DNA of 64,000 bases, from positions 189,501 to 253,500 of the forward strand of contig JACSYO010001879.1 in NCBI GenBank assembly GCA_016806645.1, read 5' to 3'. The position numbers and the translations under genes are program-made. Shown here piece by piece: positions 47,869-60,836 of the stretch (its first letter is position 1; each line of letters starts with the position of its first letter). The notes beneath the pieces were generated by a model. It made no database searches. It worked only from the letters and a program-made list of their open reading frames with translations, and was not told the origin of the DNA. This DNA is from Ophiodon elongatus. Taxonomy: Eukaryota > Chordata > Actinopteri > Perciformes > Hexagrammidae.

Positions 47869-48489
47869 ATTTGGCGTCTACGAACAGGATTTCTTGAGAG
47901 ATCGTCGGGATCCAACAGCGGACACTGAATTGATCATCCAGGAGGAAAAATTCCTCCTGCCTCTAACCTCCATAAAAGATTAAGAGACGAGAGGACCGAT
48001 CCTAGGCGACTCCTGAACGTCTTCACTGAAATCCTGACGGACCTGTTTTGGGTCCAATAACAACATTTAAACTCCGTGAGTCGTTCAAATTTTGAAGATA
48101 TTGATCTAGAACAACCGTATTGTGTTACAGAAATTAACGTAGCTTAATGCGATGACTTAGGAAACAAAATATTTTTTATATTGATATATTTTAGTATTTT
48201 TCTCTATTTAATTTGAATGTTGGCTGAGCTCACCATTTAGTGGTATTTTCCTGAACGGGGACTGGGTAGTAGTTGAAAAGGACGGACGGAAAAACAAGGG
48301 TGGATGTTTGACAGTCACATTGAATACCTTAGAGGTAGACATTAAATATTGGAGTCCTTTGACCTAAGAGACTTAGAGTCTGGAGGGATAAATGTGTGTA
48401 GGAGTGACGGTTTTGATTATGATTGTGCCATAAAACGAATCTAGAAACTCACGGTGACGACTGTGTTTACAATAACGTGCGTTAGCCTC

Positions 48490-48795
48490 ATTGGAAAAGG
48501 GGGTCAGAGTGACCCGAAGGCAGCGGGAGAGATATATAGATATAGTCAATTCAATGCAATTCATTTTGTGTAGCCCAAACTCACAACTTACATTCTTTTC
48601 AGAGGGCTTAAAATATAATAGAGATGTAAACACACATATGCACGTGGGTCAGAGTGAGCCGAGGACAACGGGAGGCTTGGGGATATACACACACATATGT
48701 ATGCAGGTCAGAGTGACCCGAGGTAAATGGGCGGGTTGGGATACACACACACATATATGCCAGCGGGAGGGATATATCGATATATAAATATATTT

Positions 48796-48891
<96 letters not shown>

Positions 48892-50057
48892 AGAGTGAGC
48901 CGAGGTCAGCGGGAGGCTTGGGGATGTGTACACAGAGTCAGAGTGAGCCGAGGGCAGCGGGAGGCTTGGGGATATACACACAGGGTCAGAGTGACCCGAG
49001 TATTGGTTTTTTATGTATTGGTTATCCTTAACAAAGTTTTTTTAGTATTCTCAAAAAAGTGCATTTCAGATAGGAGGTTTTGCTCTTCGGCCATCAATAT
49101 ATTCAATTCAATGCAATTAATTTCGTATAGCCTGAACTCACAACTTACAAATTTAATATATATAATAGAAATATACATACACATTTGAATGCTGCGGGTC
49201 ATTGTGACCTGTAATCAACGGGAGGCTTGGGGATACACAAACACATATGCACGCGGGTCAGAGTGACCTGAGGGTAACGGGCGGGTTTGGATACATACAC
49301 ATATGCATGCGGGTCAGAGTGACCCGACGGCAAGGTGATGTATACACACATATGCACTCAGGTCAGATTGACCCCAGGACAGCGGGAGGGATATATAGAT
49401 ATAGTCAATTCAATTCAATGCAATTAATTTTGTATAGCCCAAACTCACAACTTACACATTCTCCTCAGATGGCTTAAAATATAATAGAGATGTACACACA
49501 CATATGCACGCGGGTCAGAGTGAGCCGAGGACAGCGGCAGGCTTGGGGATATACACACAGGGTCAGAGTGACCCGAGGGAGGACAGGGGGAGGCTTGGGG
49601 ACATACACACACACACATATTCATGTGGGTCAGAGTGACTCGAGTTCAACGGCGGGTTGGGATACACACACATATGCAAGCAGGTCAGTGTGACTTATGC
49701 ATGCGGGTCAGAGTGGCCCGAGGACAGCGGGAGAGATATATCGATAGCCAAAGTGCAAAACATCCTATCTGCAAGATGATCCAGAAAAGTGGGGGATAAC
49801 CTCCCATCTGCATTTGTATTTTTCTTTTTAGGTATTTATTTTATATTTGGTATTATGTATTGGGTATCCTTGACAAATAGCATTCTGCAAGGAAAACAAC
49901 AAGGTTTTTTTTTGTATTTTCAAAAAAAGTGCATTTTTCAGAGAGGAGGTTTTGCTCTTCGGCCATCGATATATTCAAGTCTATTCAATGCAATTCATTT
50001 TGTATAGACCGAACTCACAACTTACACATTCTCCTCAGAGGGCTTTAAATATATTAG

Positions 50058-50128
<71 letters not shown>

Positions 50129-50450
50129 AAACGGGCGGGTTGGGATACACACATATGCATGCGGGTCAGAGTGACCCGAGGACAAAGGGCGGGGTGATAT
50201 CTCGGAGAAAACACAACCGCCGGGTCAGAGTGACCCGAGGGAAAACGGGCGGCTTGGGGATATACACGCATATATGCACTCGGGTCAGAGTGGCCCCAGG
50301 ACAGCAATTCATTCTGTATAGCCCGAACTCACAACTTACAAAGTTGACTCAAAATATTAGAGAGCTGTACACACACATATGCACTCCGGTCAGAGTGACC
50401 CCAGGGCAGCGGGAGGGATATATATTAGAGTCACTTCAATGGAATTAATT
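48490..50450. repeat. Degenerate minisatellite rich in GGTCAnnnTGACC palindromes
   Basis: Units of about 55-65 bases built from GGGTCAGAGTGACCCGAGG, then an AGCGGGAGGCTTGGGGATA segment and ACACACATATGCA, interspersed with CAATTCAATGCAATTCATTTTGT blocks. Eleven perfect GGTCAnnnTGACC inverted repeats start at 48502, 48706, 48984, 49197, 49256, 49312, 49361, 49561, 50164, 50223 and 50388. Others have one mismatch. Two CA runs (48797-48890, 50060-50122) lie inside. No coding function. Confidence 0.8.
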
Positions 50451-50576
50451 TTGTATAGTGTAACCCACTTATATATTGGCTAGGTTAGATTAGGTTTAAA
50501 GAATAACTATATAATAATATAATATATTATAAGAATTACCATTTGGCCAATCCCGGATGTGTCCCTCTATGTCTGA

Positions 50577-53040
50577 ATGGAATTCAGACAGAGGGACACT
50601 GAACAGCCATCATGGCATTACCAGGATGCATGGGAAAAATCCACAAACTATCCCAGCAGAAAGAAGTGTTGTTGTGGAAGGGATTGCACCACCTTCCCTT
50701 TGCCTGACGGGTTAATAGTCAAATCTTGTCTTGTTGATTTTCCCAAATTTCAGCCATGTCAGTTACCAGTTATCATAACCAATGAATCTGATCATGATAT
50801 CGTCATTCCTGCTAGATCTGCTATTGCAGAGATGAGTGCAATTCAGAACATAATATCCAAGGAACAAATGGTTGCCGACACCGGCAAATCAGATCATATA
50901 TCCCAAAAACCGGAGATGAGTTTCAATTTTGGCGACTCGCCACTCTCACCTGAATGGAAATATCGCATTAAAACCAAACTCAGCAGTATTCCGGAGGTTT
51001 TTGCAAAACATGATCTTGACTTTGGCAGAACTGAGAAAGTGACTCACCACATCAAACTTACAGATGAAACCCCGTTCAAGCCCAGACCAAGACCTATTCA
51101 TCCCCAAGACATCGACGCTGTCCGTAAACATCTTCAGGAACTCCTTGAAAGTGGAGTGATTCGTGAATCTGAATCTCATTTTGCATCACCTATTGTGGTG
51201 GTCAGGAAAAAGAACGGCAGTGTATGACTTTGTATAGATTACCGGAAGCTGAACTTGCAAACCATCAAAGATGCGTACACTTTACCTAAACTCGAGGACA
51301 CTTTCACAGCGCTCTCTGGATCTAAGTGGTTCTCAGTACTCCACCTAAAATCTGGTTATTATCAAATTGAAATGGAGGAAGCAGACAAACCTAAAACTGC
51401 CTTTGTATGTCCCTTAGGTTTCTGGAAGTTTAATCGCATGCCAAAGGGAATAACAAATGCACCAAGCACTTTCCAACGTCTTATGGAGAAATGCATGGGT
51501 GAAATGAACCTGAAGGAAGTCCTTGTCTTCATTGATGACTTGATTGTTTTTGCACCAACCTTGGAAGAACATCAAGCAAGGTTAATGAAGGTGCTTGATC
51601 GGCTGAAGGAGTTTGGCCTAAAACTGTCTTTGGAGAAGTGCATATTCTTCCAACCATCGGTTCGTTACCTTGGACATGTGGTTTCCCGAGACAGTGTTGA
51701 AACAGACCCGGAAAAGATTTCTACCCTCACATCATGGTCAGTACCCAAAACTTTGAAAGACCTGAGGTCATTTCTTGGCTTTGCTGGGTACTATAGGAGG
51801 TTTGTAAAGAATTATTCTGATATTGTCAAACCTCTTAATAACTTACCTCTGGGTATCCACCCACAAAGAAGAAATTTAACCCAACATTAAAACCAGGAAA
51901 ATACTTGAACCTCAAAGAGCAGCTTGGTGGTCGATGGACATCTGCTTGTGAGCAGGCTTTTGAAACAATAATTCAGAAACTCACTACTGCGCCAATTCTC
52001 GCTTTTGCTGATCCCCAAAAGTTTTACCTTCTGAATACTACTGCCAGCTCCACTGGTCTTGGAGCTGTTTTGTATCAAGAACAAGAAGGTAAAGACAGAG
52101 TTATCGCTTATGCCAGCAGAGGGCTATCTCGTAGCGAATCCCATTATCCTGCCCATAAGCTTGAATTCCTTGCTCTCAAATGGTCAGTGACAGAAAAGTT
52201 CAGTGACTATTTGTATGGAAACCACTTCACAGTGGTGACGGACAATAACCCACTTACATACCTCTTGACATCTGCCAAACTGGATGCAACCAGTTACAGG
52301 TGGCTTGCTGCACTATCCACATTTTCCTTTAACATCTTGTATCGTGCTGGCAAGCAAAGAGCTGATGCAAACGGGCTTTCTCGGAGACCCCATGGTGATC
52401 TGGCAGATGATCTCAAGTTTCAAAAAGAGAAGGAGCGAATCAGGAAATTCATCCAACATCATCTGTCTGACCCTGTTTTAGTCTCTATTGACAAACACAC
52501 CATTCAGGCCATCTGTGACAGACAGCTCATTTATGGTACAGACATAGATTCTTGTGACAATAACATTGCCCTTGTTCAGTCACTTTCCACCTCCATTGAC
52601 GCATTTCCTGACAGTTTTGTGAATGACAGTCAGTTTGGAATCTCTATCATTCCTCCGCTTACAGCAGCTGAGATGGCTGAAAAACAGCGGGCAGATCAAA
52701 CCATTAGACATGTCATATCACAATTGGAACATGGAAAGACACCACCCCCTACTTTGAGAGATGAGCTTCCTGATCTACCCCTCCTCCTTCGAGAATTAAA
52801 ACGATTGGAGCTCCAGAATAACGTTCTTGTGAGGAAGAGGCAAATATGATCTAAATGCTCGTATCAACTGGTCCCGCCGCAAGAATTTCGAGACAAAGTC
52901 CTGACCAGTTTACATGATCACATGGGTCACCTGGGAATGGACAGAACCCTTGATCTTGTTCGAACCAGATTTTATTGGCCAAGAATGTCTGCTGAAGTTT
53001 ACAAAAAGATTAAAGCGTCTGAAAGGTGTGTGAAATATGC
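50577..53040 (+). mobile_element. Ty3/gypsy pol remnant (RT, RNase H, start of integrase)
   Basis: Domains in normal gypsy order. The linker before RT (LPDGLIVKSCLVDFP) leads to RT with RPRPIHPQD, FRMPKG-like NRMPKGITNAPSTFQ and the catalytic FIDDLIVF; then RNase H with VVTDNNPLTYLL; then the integrase zinc-finger start (HDHMGHLG..FYWPRM..CVK). Broken by TGA at about 51224 (where Arg is expected), a frameshift near 51855 and TGA at about 52847. It is cut off in the integrase zinc finger at about 53040 by the next element. No LTRs seen. Confidence 0.88.
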
Positions 53041-56000
53041 AAGCAAGGTGTGTGCCTCCCCCGCCTCATCTGGCGGGGGAGGCACAGACAGCGGCCCTGG
53101 GGCTTCCCCCGACAGCCCGGCACAACTATGCAGACGTGCGTAAAGCTCATCTCCGGTAGACCACCGGCGGAGGTTCCATGAGGCCAGGCTGGGGTCCGAG
53201 GACCGGCCCTTCGCCTACGCACAGCACCTGAAAGACGCCACAACTAGGTGGCTGCAACCCAAGAGACCAGGAGGGACACCGGAGGTGGTGGAAAAGGTGG
53301 TCCTTGAACAGTTTGTGGGCGGGGTGCCAGCCCGAACATCAGCCTGGGTTCGCTGCCACCACGCTACGGCACTGGGGACTGCCATCACCCTGGCGGAGGA
53401 CCAACTAGCGGACCATCTCAGCGGTCCGGCAGACAGTGGACGCGCACTGGCCCCAGCCAGGCCGACGCCCGCCCCTCGGAGGAGGTTCCCTCCGCATGCC
53501 CTGGGGCGGCCCACACCAGCACGCCGTTCAACTCCCCTACCTCAGGTCCCCGACCCTCCGACCCCAGCTAACACTGGCACCCTTCCCAACCCACAGGGGG
53601 TCCCTCAAACATCAGGGCAGGAGTGTTGGAGGTACGGGTAGCCCGGACACTTCCGGAGGGATTGTCCGCTGATGGAAGTGGGCCAGGTGATCTGGGTTTC
53701 TGGCTCTCCAACACCCTCCCCCGGTCCAGGAGCAACGTACCGCGGTACGGTAAGAATCCAGGAGGGTACACATCAGGTGATGGTGGATTCGGCCAGTATG
53801 CAGTCTATGATCCACCAGAGCCTGGTTCGGCCCGGGGCATTGGTGTAGGCATTGTGGTGGAAAATTCGGTGTGTGCATGGGGATGTTCACGAGTATCCCA
53901 TAGTGTCAGTGGAGATTAGATACATGGGGAAAAAGCATAGTGTAAAGGTTAGCTCCCGCCTTACGCACCACCTGATCTTGGGATCAGATTGGCCGGGGTT
54001 TGACAGGTTAATGGGGCAGGCTGCGGGGGTGCGTTCACGGCAGACAGGGTCATGCGAGATGTGCGCTGTGCTCAGCGGCAATGCGAGGTTGTCCAACACT
54101 GCAGACGGGGAGGGGGAACCGGCGGAACCTCTCGTGGAAACTCCACCGGCTCCCGAGCTCCACTCCATGGAAGATTTTCCACTCGAGCAGTCTCGGGATG
54201 ATACTCTGCGCTTGGCCTTTGACCAAGTGATAAATATTGATGGTCATTTGGTGCGCCCTGACACAGCGCAGTCATACCCGCACTTCTCATTGATCAGGGA
54301 CAGGCTGTACCGAGTGAGCTGTGACACGCAGACAGGGCAGGAGAACATCCAGTTGCTGGTGCCGAAAAGCCGCCGGGAAATCATTTTCCAGGCGGCTCAC
54401 TATAACCCGATGGCTGGTCACATGGGATATGAGAAAACGCTAGACCGGATAGTGGCCCGATTTTTTTATTGGTCGGGCATCCGGGCAGATGTGCGCCGTT
54501 GGTGTCCTGCCCGGAGTGCCAGTTGGTAAACCACCCGGCCATCCCGAGGGCGCCGTTGCGTCCTCTGCCGTTAATGGAGGTGTCGTTCGAGCGGATCGCC
54601 ATGAACCTCATCGGGCCATTTCACCGGAGCGCACGCGGATATCGCTTTGTGTTAGTCCTGGTGGATTACGCAACACGATATCCGGAGGCAGTGCCGTTGC
54701 ACAATATTTCTGCAAAGAGTGTTGCGCAGGCTCTGTTTTCAGGTCAGACCAGGGCACCTCGTTCATGTCACGAACACTGAGAGAACTTTACGGGTTGATG
54801 GGCATCAAGTCTATTCGGACCAGTGTGTACCACCCACAGACCGACGGTCTGGAGTGTCTGAATAAGACTTTGAAGTCCATGATCCGTAAATTTATAAGTG
54901 AAGATGAAAGTAATTGGGATAAATGGCTTGATTCTCTGTTTGCAGTGCGGGAGGTCCCCCAGGCCTCCATGGGATTTTCTCTCTTTGAACTGCTGTTCGG
55001 CAGGACACCACGGGGGGTGCTCGACCTGATTAAGGAAAACTGGGACGAAGGTCCGAGCACCAGTAAAAATGAGATCCAGTACGTCCTGGACCTGAGAGCA
55101 AAACTCCACACACTGGGTCGGATGTCACGTGAGAAATTGCTCCAGGCCCAGGAGCGTCAACAACGGCTGTACAACAGAGGAGCCAGGCTGAGACAAATCA
55201 CACCAGGAGAAAAAGGTACTTGTATTGCTTCCTACTTCCAGCTCTAAACTACTCGCCAAGTGGCAAGGGCCCTTTGTGGTCACACGGCGAGTGGGGGACG
55301 TAGACTATGACGTGGTGCGTTCTGACAGGGGCGGAGCTCTACAGATCTACCACCTCAACCTCCTAAAAGCGTGGAGAGAGGCGGAGTCTGTTTCTCTGGT
55401 GTCCGCGGTATCTGTGAGAGGAGCGGGGGCCTGAGGCGCCAAAATCCACCAATCCAGCCTCGCTCCTTTGTGAAGACCATCTCTCCGGGACCCAGAGAAC
55501 ATACATTGCCCAGTTGCAAGAGCAGTTTGCTGATGTGTTCTCCCTCCTGCCAGGTCGCACGAATCTCATAGAGCACCGAATTGAGACTCCTCCAGGTGTG
55601 GCGGTGTGGTCGCATCCCCACAGGTTACCTGAACACAAAAGAAAAGTGGTTCAGAGAGAATTAGCTGCCATGCTGGAGATGTGGGTGATAGGGTCCAACA
55701 GTGCCTGGTGTAGTCCCATTGTTCTTGTGGTCAAGAAGGATGGATCTATATGCTTCTGTGTGGACTATCGCAGGGTGAATGATGTGTCACGTTTCGATGC
55801 TTACCCAATGCCCCGGGTCAACGATCTCCTGGACCGACTGGGCACTGCGCGTTTCTTTACGACACTGGATTTAACCAAGGGCTACTGGCAGATTCCTCTG
55901 TCGCCGGAGTCCAGGTAAAAGACGGCCTTCTCCACTCCGTATGGGTTATACCAATTCACCACACTTCCCTTTGAGTTGTTCGGGGCCCCAGCCACTTTCC

Positions 56001-57139
56001 AACGCCTCATGGACCGGGTTCTGCCTCCGCACGCTGCATATGCTGCCGCCTACTTGGATGACGTAATCATCCACAGCACCACCTGGGCGGAGCATGTGCA
56101 GCGGGTGGGCGCAGTGCTGGAGTCCCTGAGGCAGGCAGGGCTCACCGCCAACCCAGGGAAGTGTGCAGTTGGACGGAGGGATGTACGGTATCTGGGGTAC
56201 CACTTGGGTGGCGGGCAGGTGCGCCCTCAGGTGGACAAGACCGCCGCTTTCGCAGCCTGCCCGCGGCCCAAGACAAGGCGGTTTCTGGGGCTGGCAGTTT
56301 ACTACAGGTGCTTCATCCCGGATTTTGCAGAGCTGACCAGCCCTTTGACCGACCTGACCCGGAAAGGTGCCTCAGATCCGGTCCAGTGGACGGAGCAGTG
56401 CCAGTTGGTGTTTGGGAAGGTAAAACAGGATCTCTGTGGGGAACCACTCCTACATACACCTAACTTCTCTCTTCCCTTTACTCTGCAGACTGATGCTTCG
56501 AACAGAGGGCTGGGGGCCGTTTTGTCCCAGCAGGTACGGGGGGGTTGACCGCCATGTCCTATACATCAGCCAGAAGCTGTCTGAGAGGGAGGCCAGCTAC
56601 AGCACGGTGGAGAAGGAGTGCCTGGCCATCCGGTGGGCAGTCAACTCCCTGCGCTACTACCTCCTGGTCTTTCACCCTCTGTTCGGACCACGCCCTGCTC
56701 CAGTGGCTCCACCGCATGAAAGATACCAACAACCGGATCTACAGCCTTTTAACTTCAAGGTGATCCATAGGCCCCGGGGGCACAGATGACCGTGGCCGAC
56801 TTCCTCTCCCGCTCTCACGAGGGGGAGTAGGTTAGGCCGGATGGCTCCCCGGCCTAAGTCGGGTGGTGGCTGGGGCGTGGTTTGGGCTCAGCTGCAGAGG
56901 GGACATAGTGTGGGAGTGGTTCAGGGAACCGTGCCAGAAGAGGCTTAATTGGCCTCAGCTGGACATGATCTGGTGATTGTGTCTCTCTCCCCTATATAAA
57001 CCCTAGTAGGGACGAAGGAGGGGAGAAGAGAGCAGGGATACAAACTGCCTGATAAAATAAAGAGCATTGTGAAATGCTATCCCGCCTACAGAGTGTCTTT
57101 GTGCTGGGGGAAACTCACAGGTAACAGGGTCTTGTTACA
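53041..57139 (+). mobile_element. Gmr1-like Ty3/gypsy element, integrase upstream of RT
   Basis: Order: gag with CCHC knuckle (CWRYG, stop, PGHFRRDC) at 53160-53690; protease-like stretch with VDSASMQSMI at 53760-53840; integrase with H..H zinc finger (HYNPMAGH), RYPEAVPLH, SDQGTSFMSR and GPF/Y-type KWQGPFVV at 54380-55350; reverse transcriptase with LDLTKGYWQIPL, FGAPATFQRLMD and YLDDVIIH at 55520-56200; RNase H start TDASNRGLGAVL near 56490; then 3' LTR. At least five stops or frameshifts, and the first integrase catalytic Asp appears as Asn (MNLIGPF). The 5' LTR and start of gag are missing. Integrase before RT is the Gmr1-type order. Confidence 0.85.
56862..57139 (+). mobile_element. 3' LTR of the Gmr1-like element
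   Basis: Starts near GGTGGTGGCTGGGGCGTGG and ends TTGTTACA. Contains CCCTATATAAACCC (TATA box) and AATAAAGAGC (polyadenylation signal). It is the sense-strand relative of the solo LTRs in A and D. Confidence 0.75.
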
Positions 57140-57234
57140 GAATCTTTCTTGAGTTGTAAAACCTAATTCTTAGCTCATCAATGATCCTCAGTGATTATCT
57201 CTCATTGATGATCCCTTATCTTCAATAAGTACTC

Positions 57235-57338
57235 CGTACGACGTCGCTAACGTTACTCGCCGTACGAAGTCGCTAACGTTACCTGCCGTACGACGTAACT
57301 AACGTTACCTGCCGTACGACGTAACTAACGTTACCCGC
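57235..57338. repeat. CpG-rich 26-bp minisatellite
   Basis: Four tandem 26-base units of the form CGTACGACGTNNCTAACGTTA followed by CYYGC, then a decayed fifth. Unusually rich in CpG and in CGTACG and AACGTT palindromes compared with the surrounding AT-rich DNA. Confidence 0.85.
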
Positions 57339-57661
57339 CGCATGACGCAACGAACAGGTGGATGTTCTGCTTGTTCGTCACATGTGATGAACTGCTGCTG
57401 TTTCCTTTTTTACTTGTGAGGCTTTTGAGTTGAGTTTGAGATAACCAGAGTTCTAACATCTACAGGAGTCACATTTAGAAACACTTTGGATCTTTGTCTC
57501 CTCTCTGCCATCATGTGAGTCTCACGCTGGACTGAGACGTAACTTCTCTAGCACCGATAGCAGAACCATCAACTCCGGACCGCATCAATACTCCGGGTTT
57601 ATACTCATTCAGAACTGGTTCCCGGTTAGAGCAGAGTTTCGGAGGGGGCCTCCATACTCAC
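57339..57661. other. Intronic remnant between minisatellite and exon 28 of copy C
   Basis: No gene seen. The last 60 bases (GGAGGGGGCCTCCATACTCA) match the flank of exon 28 in copy A. Confidence 0.5.
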
Positions 57662-60551
57662 CTTGTTGTATTGAGACCGAGTCCAGGTGCTTCAGAAGGT
57701 GAGCTCGGGCCTCCATGTCTCCTGCCAGGATGAAGACGTACGCCAGCACAGCCGTGATGTAGATGTTATTGAGGTCACCCAAAGACTCTGAGGCAAGACC
57801 GGTTCCTCTTCACTTCAGGATCCTAGATCAGATTATAAATAATGACCTCAGGACTCAGCTCCTTTTATTGGTCTACATACAGAAAGTTTATTCTATTTTG
57901 TGTGAACGAATTCATATATTCAGCAAAACTTTAGATAAAGAACTTAACCAGTACCAACCTGACTGATCAAAGGTTCAAAATACCAAATAACCTTAAACCA
58001 CGTTTAGTGTGAACTTGATATTTTTTATGAAGCTTTGCTTTATTCTGGTTGTTCAGTAGGAAGTCCTTGTGTGTTAAATATGTTGGGAGGAAGGGGGCTA
58101 AATGGTGGAAGTGACACATTTAGGAATGTGGACAAAACGTTCTGTTTTGTTTTAAATTAGAAGAATAATAAAACAAAAATTCATCGACAACATTGGAAAA
58201 GTTTAAAAGCACCGTGTGTGTTAAGGAAGTAAAAAGCAGACTTACAGAAGTCACATCTGATTGACCCGTAAATAAAACTGAAACATAACCACTTGTTTTT
58301 CCTTTTACCCTCAGCACTCGATCTCAGACACAGAGAATGTTTGAAATATATTCAACAGCCAGAGGGTACTGAAATATTATCTATAAAAAAAAAGATTGAC
58401 ATTTATTTGCAAAAAAGTCTATCAAAAACTATGACAACTTATTTCAATTTCTCACCAGCTTTTACAATTTCTTATTGTTTTTATTTACCTTAATCTAAAT
58501 AGTATAACACCTAGTGGTAGTTTTTGGTCGCCTGACTTGTTCTGATCTGTGGAAGCGTTTATTGAAGGCAGAATCAGTAAACTGTGGAAGTTTTGGTTCG
58601 GTTTCATCTTAGTTTGGTTTGAGGAATTTGTTTATTTCCCCACTGATTTTAACTTTGTGTCAAGGCTTATGTATATTTTGGGGAATGCGTGTTTGTTTTT
58701 TTAGTTCATCACGCTACAGTCAGTCAGAGCAGTTAAGTTTAACCCATCAACCCAAAAACCCTATGTAACGTTAACTAACTAACCACGTTGTTCTGTCAGG
58801 TTGCTTTCGGTTTCTTTCTTTCTTATCCGTATAAAGTTCTTGGTTTGTGTAAAAATCATTGTTTAGTAAAATTCTGATCTAAAGTTATGATATTATGGTT
58901 TCTACTCACATCTACGGAGCTATTCATCTCCAAGAAGGCAGCAGTGATGTACGCACTTAGCGTCACTTCGTCAGACACGCCGCCCTGCAGAGAGGAAACA
59001 TGATGCAGACGCTCAGATCACCACTGAACATCCAACAAAGTGACTTTGATCACTGCGGATAACTAGTTGAGTAACGGTTATTGATCCGTACTTCCCCCCT
59101 CATGGTTTAACGTTAAACATCACAGAGTAAATATAGTTCTATTGACGATGGTTCTCCTCCAATATTCAGTAAAACATGTGATCAAGACATCCTTGATATT
59201 TTTCTAGTCTGATCTCTGATCATGAGGAAGAATGATCTCATGTTGTAAATGACACGAGTTACGACTGAGATGTTTAACCGTCTTCAGTCACTTTCACATG
59301 AACTCCAGCGGGACTTCAGTTACCTTCATTCTGTTGTTGAAGAGCTTTCCTGACTGTTCAAAACAGCCGTTCTCTTGTTTGTTTTTCAGCCAAACCACCG
59401 ACTTGCCGATCGTCTTCGGGTAGATGAAGGACTGGGCTTTGGTGAACGATCTCACTACGAAAGCAGTCAGCCTGAGGAGGAAGAAGAGACATTAAGGACA
59501 AAAGAGAGGGAGCACTGTCACGTACATAAAGTTTCCACGATTGTTCAAAGAAAACGTGCTTTTCAATCCCGGGTTTTGGGGTTCCTGTCTGATATGCACA
59601 CACATACATCTTCTGATTGATCATCAACGTTCTCACCAAGTGTTCCCCGTTCCTGATCCGAAGGTGCTGTAAGCGCCATCGTCATGCTTGTAGTTCAGCT
59701 GCCTCTGGTAGCCTGCGTCACAGTAGAAACAGTTAGGAGTGCATTCACTGGTTTTTGATGACTTTTATACTTTGATGACAGGAAGTTAGGGGGAAAGCAA
59801 AGGTCGCCACCAGGTTGCCGTCAACTAGAGTGATGAGTGCTGTCATGTTGGTACATTTTTCATAATTTAAGTTTTTTTAAAGCGACCAGAGTCCCACCGC
59901 TGGTCAGGAACTTGGTGGCCTTGTCGTTGATGGCCGAGATCAGCTGCTGAGTGTTCCTCAGGTACTGGAGGATGTAGATGTTGGGGGCAAGGAGCGCCAT
60001 GTTCTGCTCCCCACATCCATACGGCATCCGCAGCAGGTTGTTCAGGGCTCGGCCCAGAAGGTCACCTGCACCAAAAAAACACAGACTCACTAAAACCGAA
60101 CATGTAACTGACCTGAGATCTGATTTTACTGAAGACACAGATAATAAAAAGTGTAAAGACAATTTGTTATCTGGCCAGAATGATGCTTATTATAAAAGGA
60201 CTTTATTTCATTTGGTACTATTTCATTAAGAAGTGTTTTCTGTTCAGCTCTGATAGAAACACAAAAAATACACAGGTAGGTTGTTTACAAATCTATCTAC
60301 TAAAGGGAGAGTGTCTCTCTTTGCTCGCCTTTAATCTTAGTTGATTATTTGAAAGCGTAAAGATTGGTTTGGTTTACAGCAAAACTCAACCAAAATGGAT
60401 TCATGAGTTTACCCAGGACAGATACTGAAGCACGGGCTGATCCAACGATCACGTCCTCGGGGAGCTGTATGTCGACTTCCTCTGTCAAAGCCTCTCCTGT
60501 AGACAGTCAGAGAACAAACAGGAAATAAGATGCTAAATGTTTGATGAAATG

Positions 60552-60800
60552 TATTTAAAGCTACTATGAGGAACTTTAACTTGGTGTTCATTCTAGCACC
60601 CCCTGTGGACTAAAGTGGTAGTGTCTCTGAGCACCACAGTTCCTTTAGAAAACCTCTCATTGTACTGCAGCAGGGTCTGACAGTCTGCCTCTCTCAGTCC
60701 TGGTTTTCCCGTGCCCCCCTTCCCTCTAGCGGGTCCAGCAATACGTCCTGGGTCTCCAGCAGCGTGGTGTCAGTGTCAGCTCCCAGAGAGGAGAAGCTCC

Positions 60801-60836
<36 letters not shown>

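Noticed and set aside
48649..49188. Open frames made of Thr-His, Val-Cys or similar dipeptide runs
   Set aside because: They are translations of CA/GT microsatellites and carry no independent coding evidence.
48490..50450. CRISPR-like or centromeric array
   Set aside because: Units vary in length and spacing, there are no unique spacers of constant size, and the host is a eukaryote.
53010..53514. Minus-strand Arg/Gly/Ala-rich frames
   Set aside because: Shadow frames of the GC-rich gag region of the Gmr1-like element.
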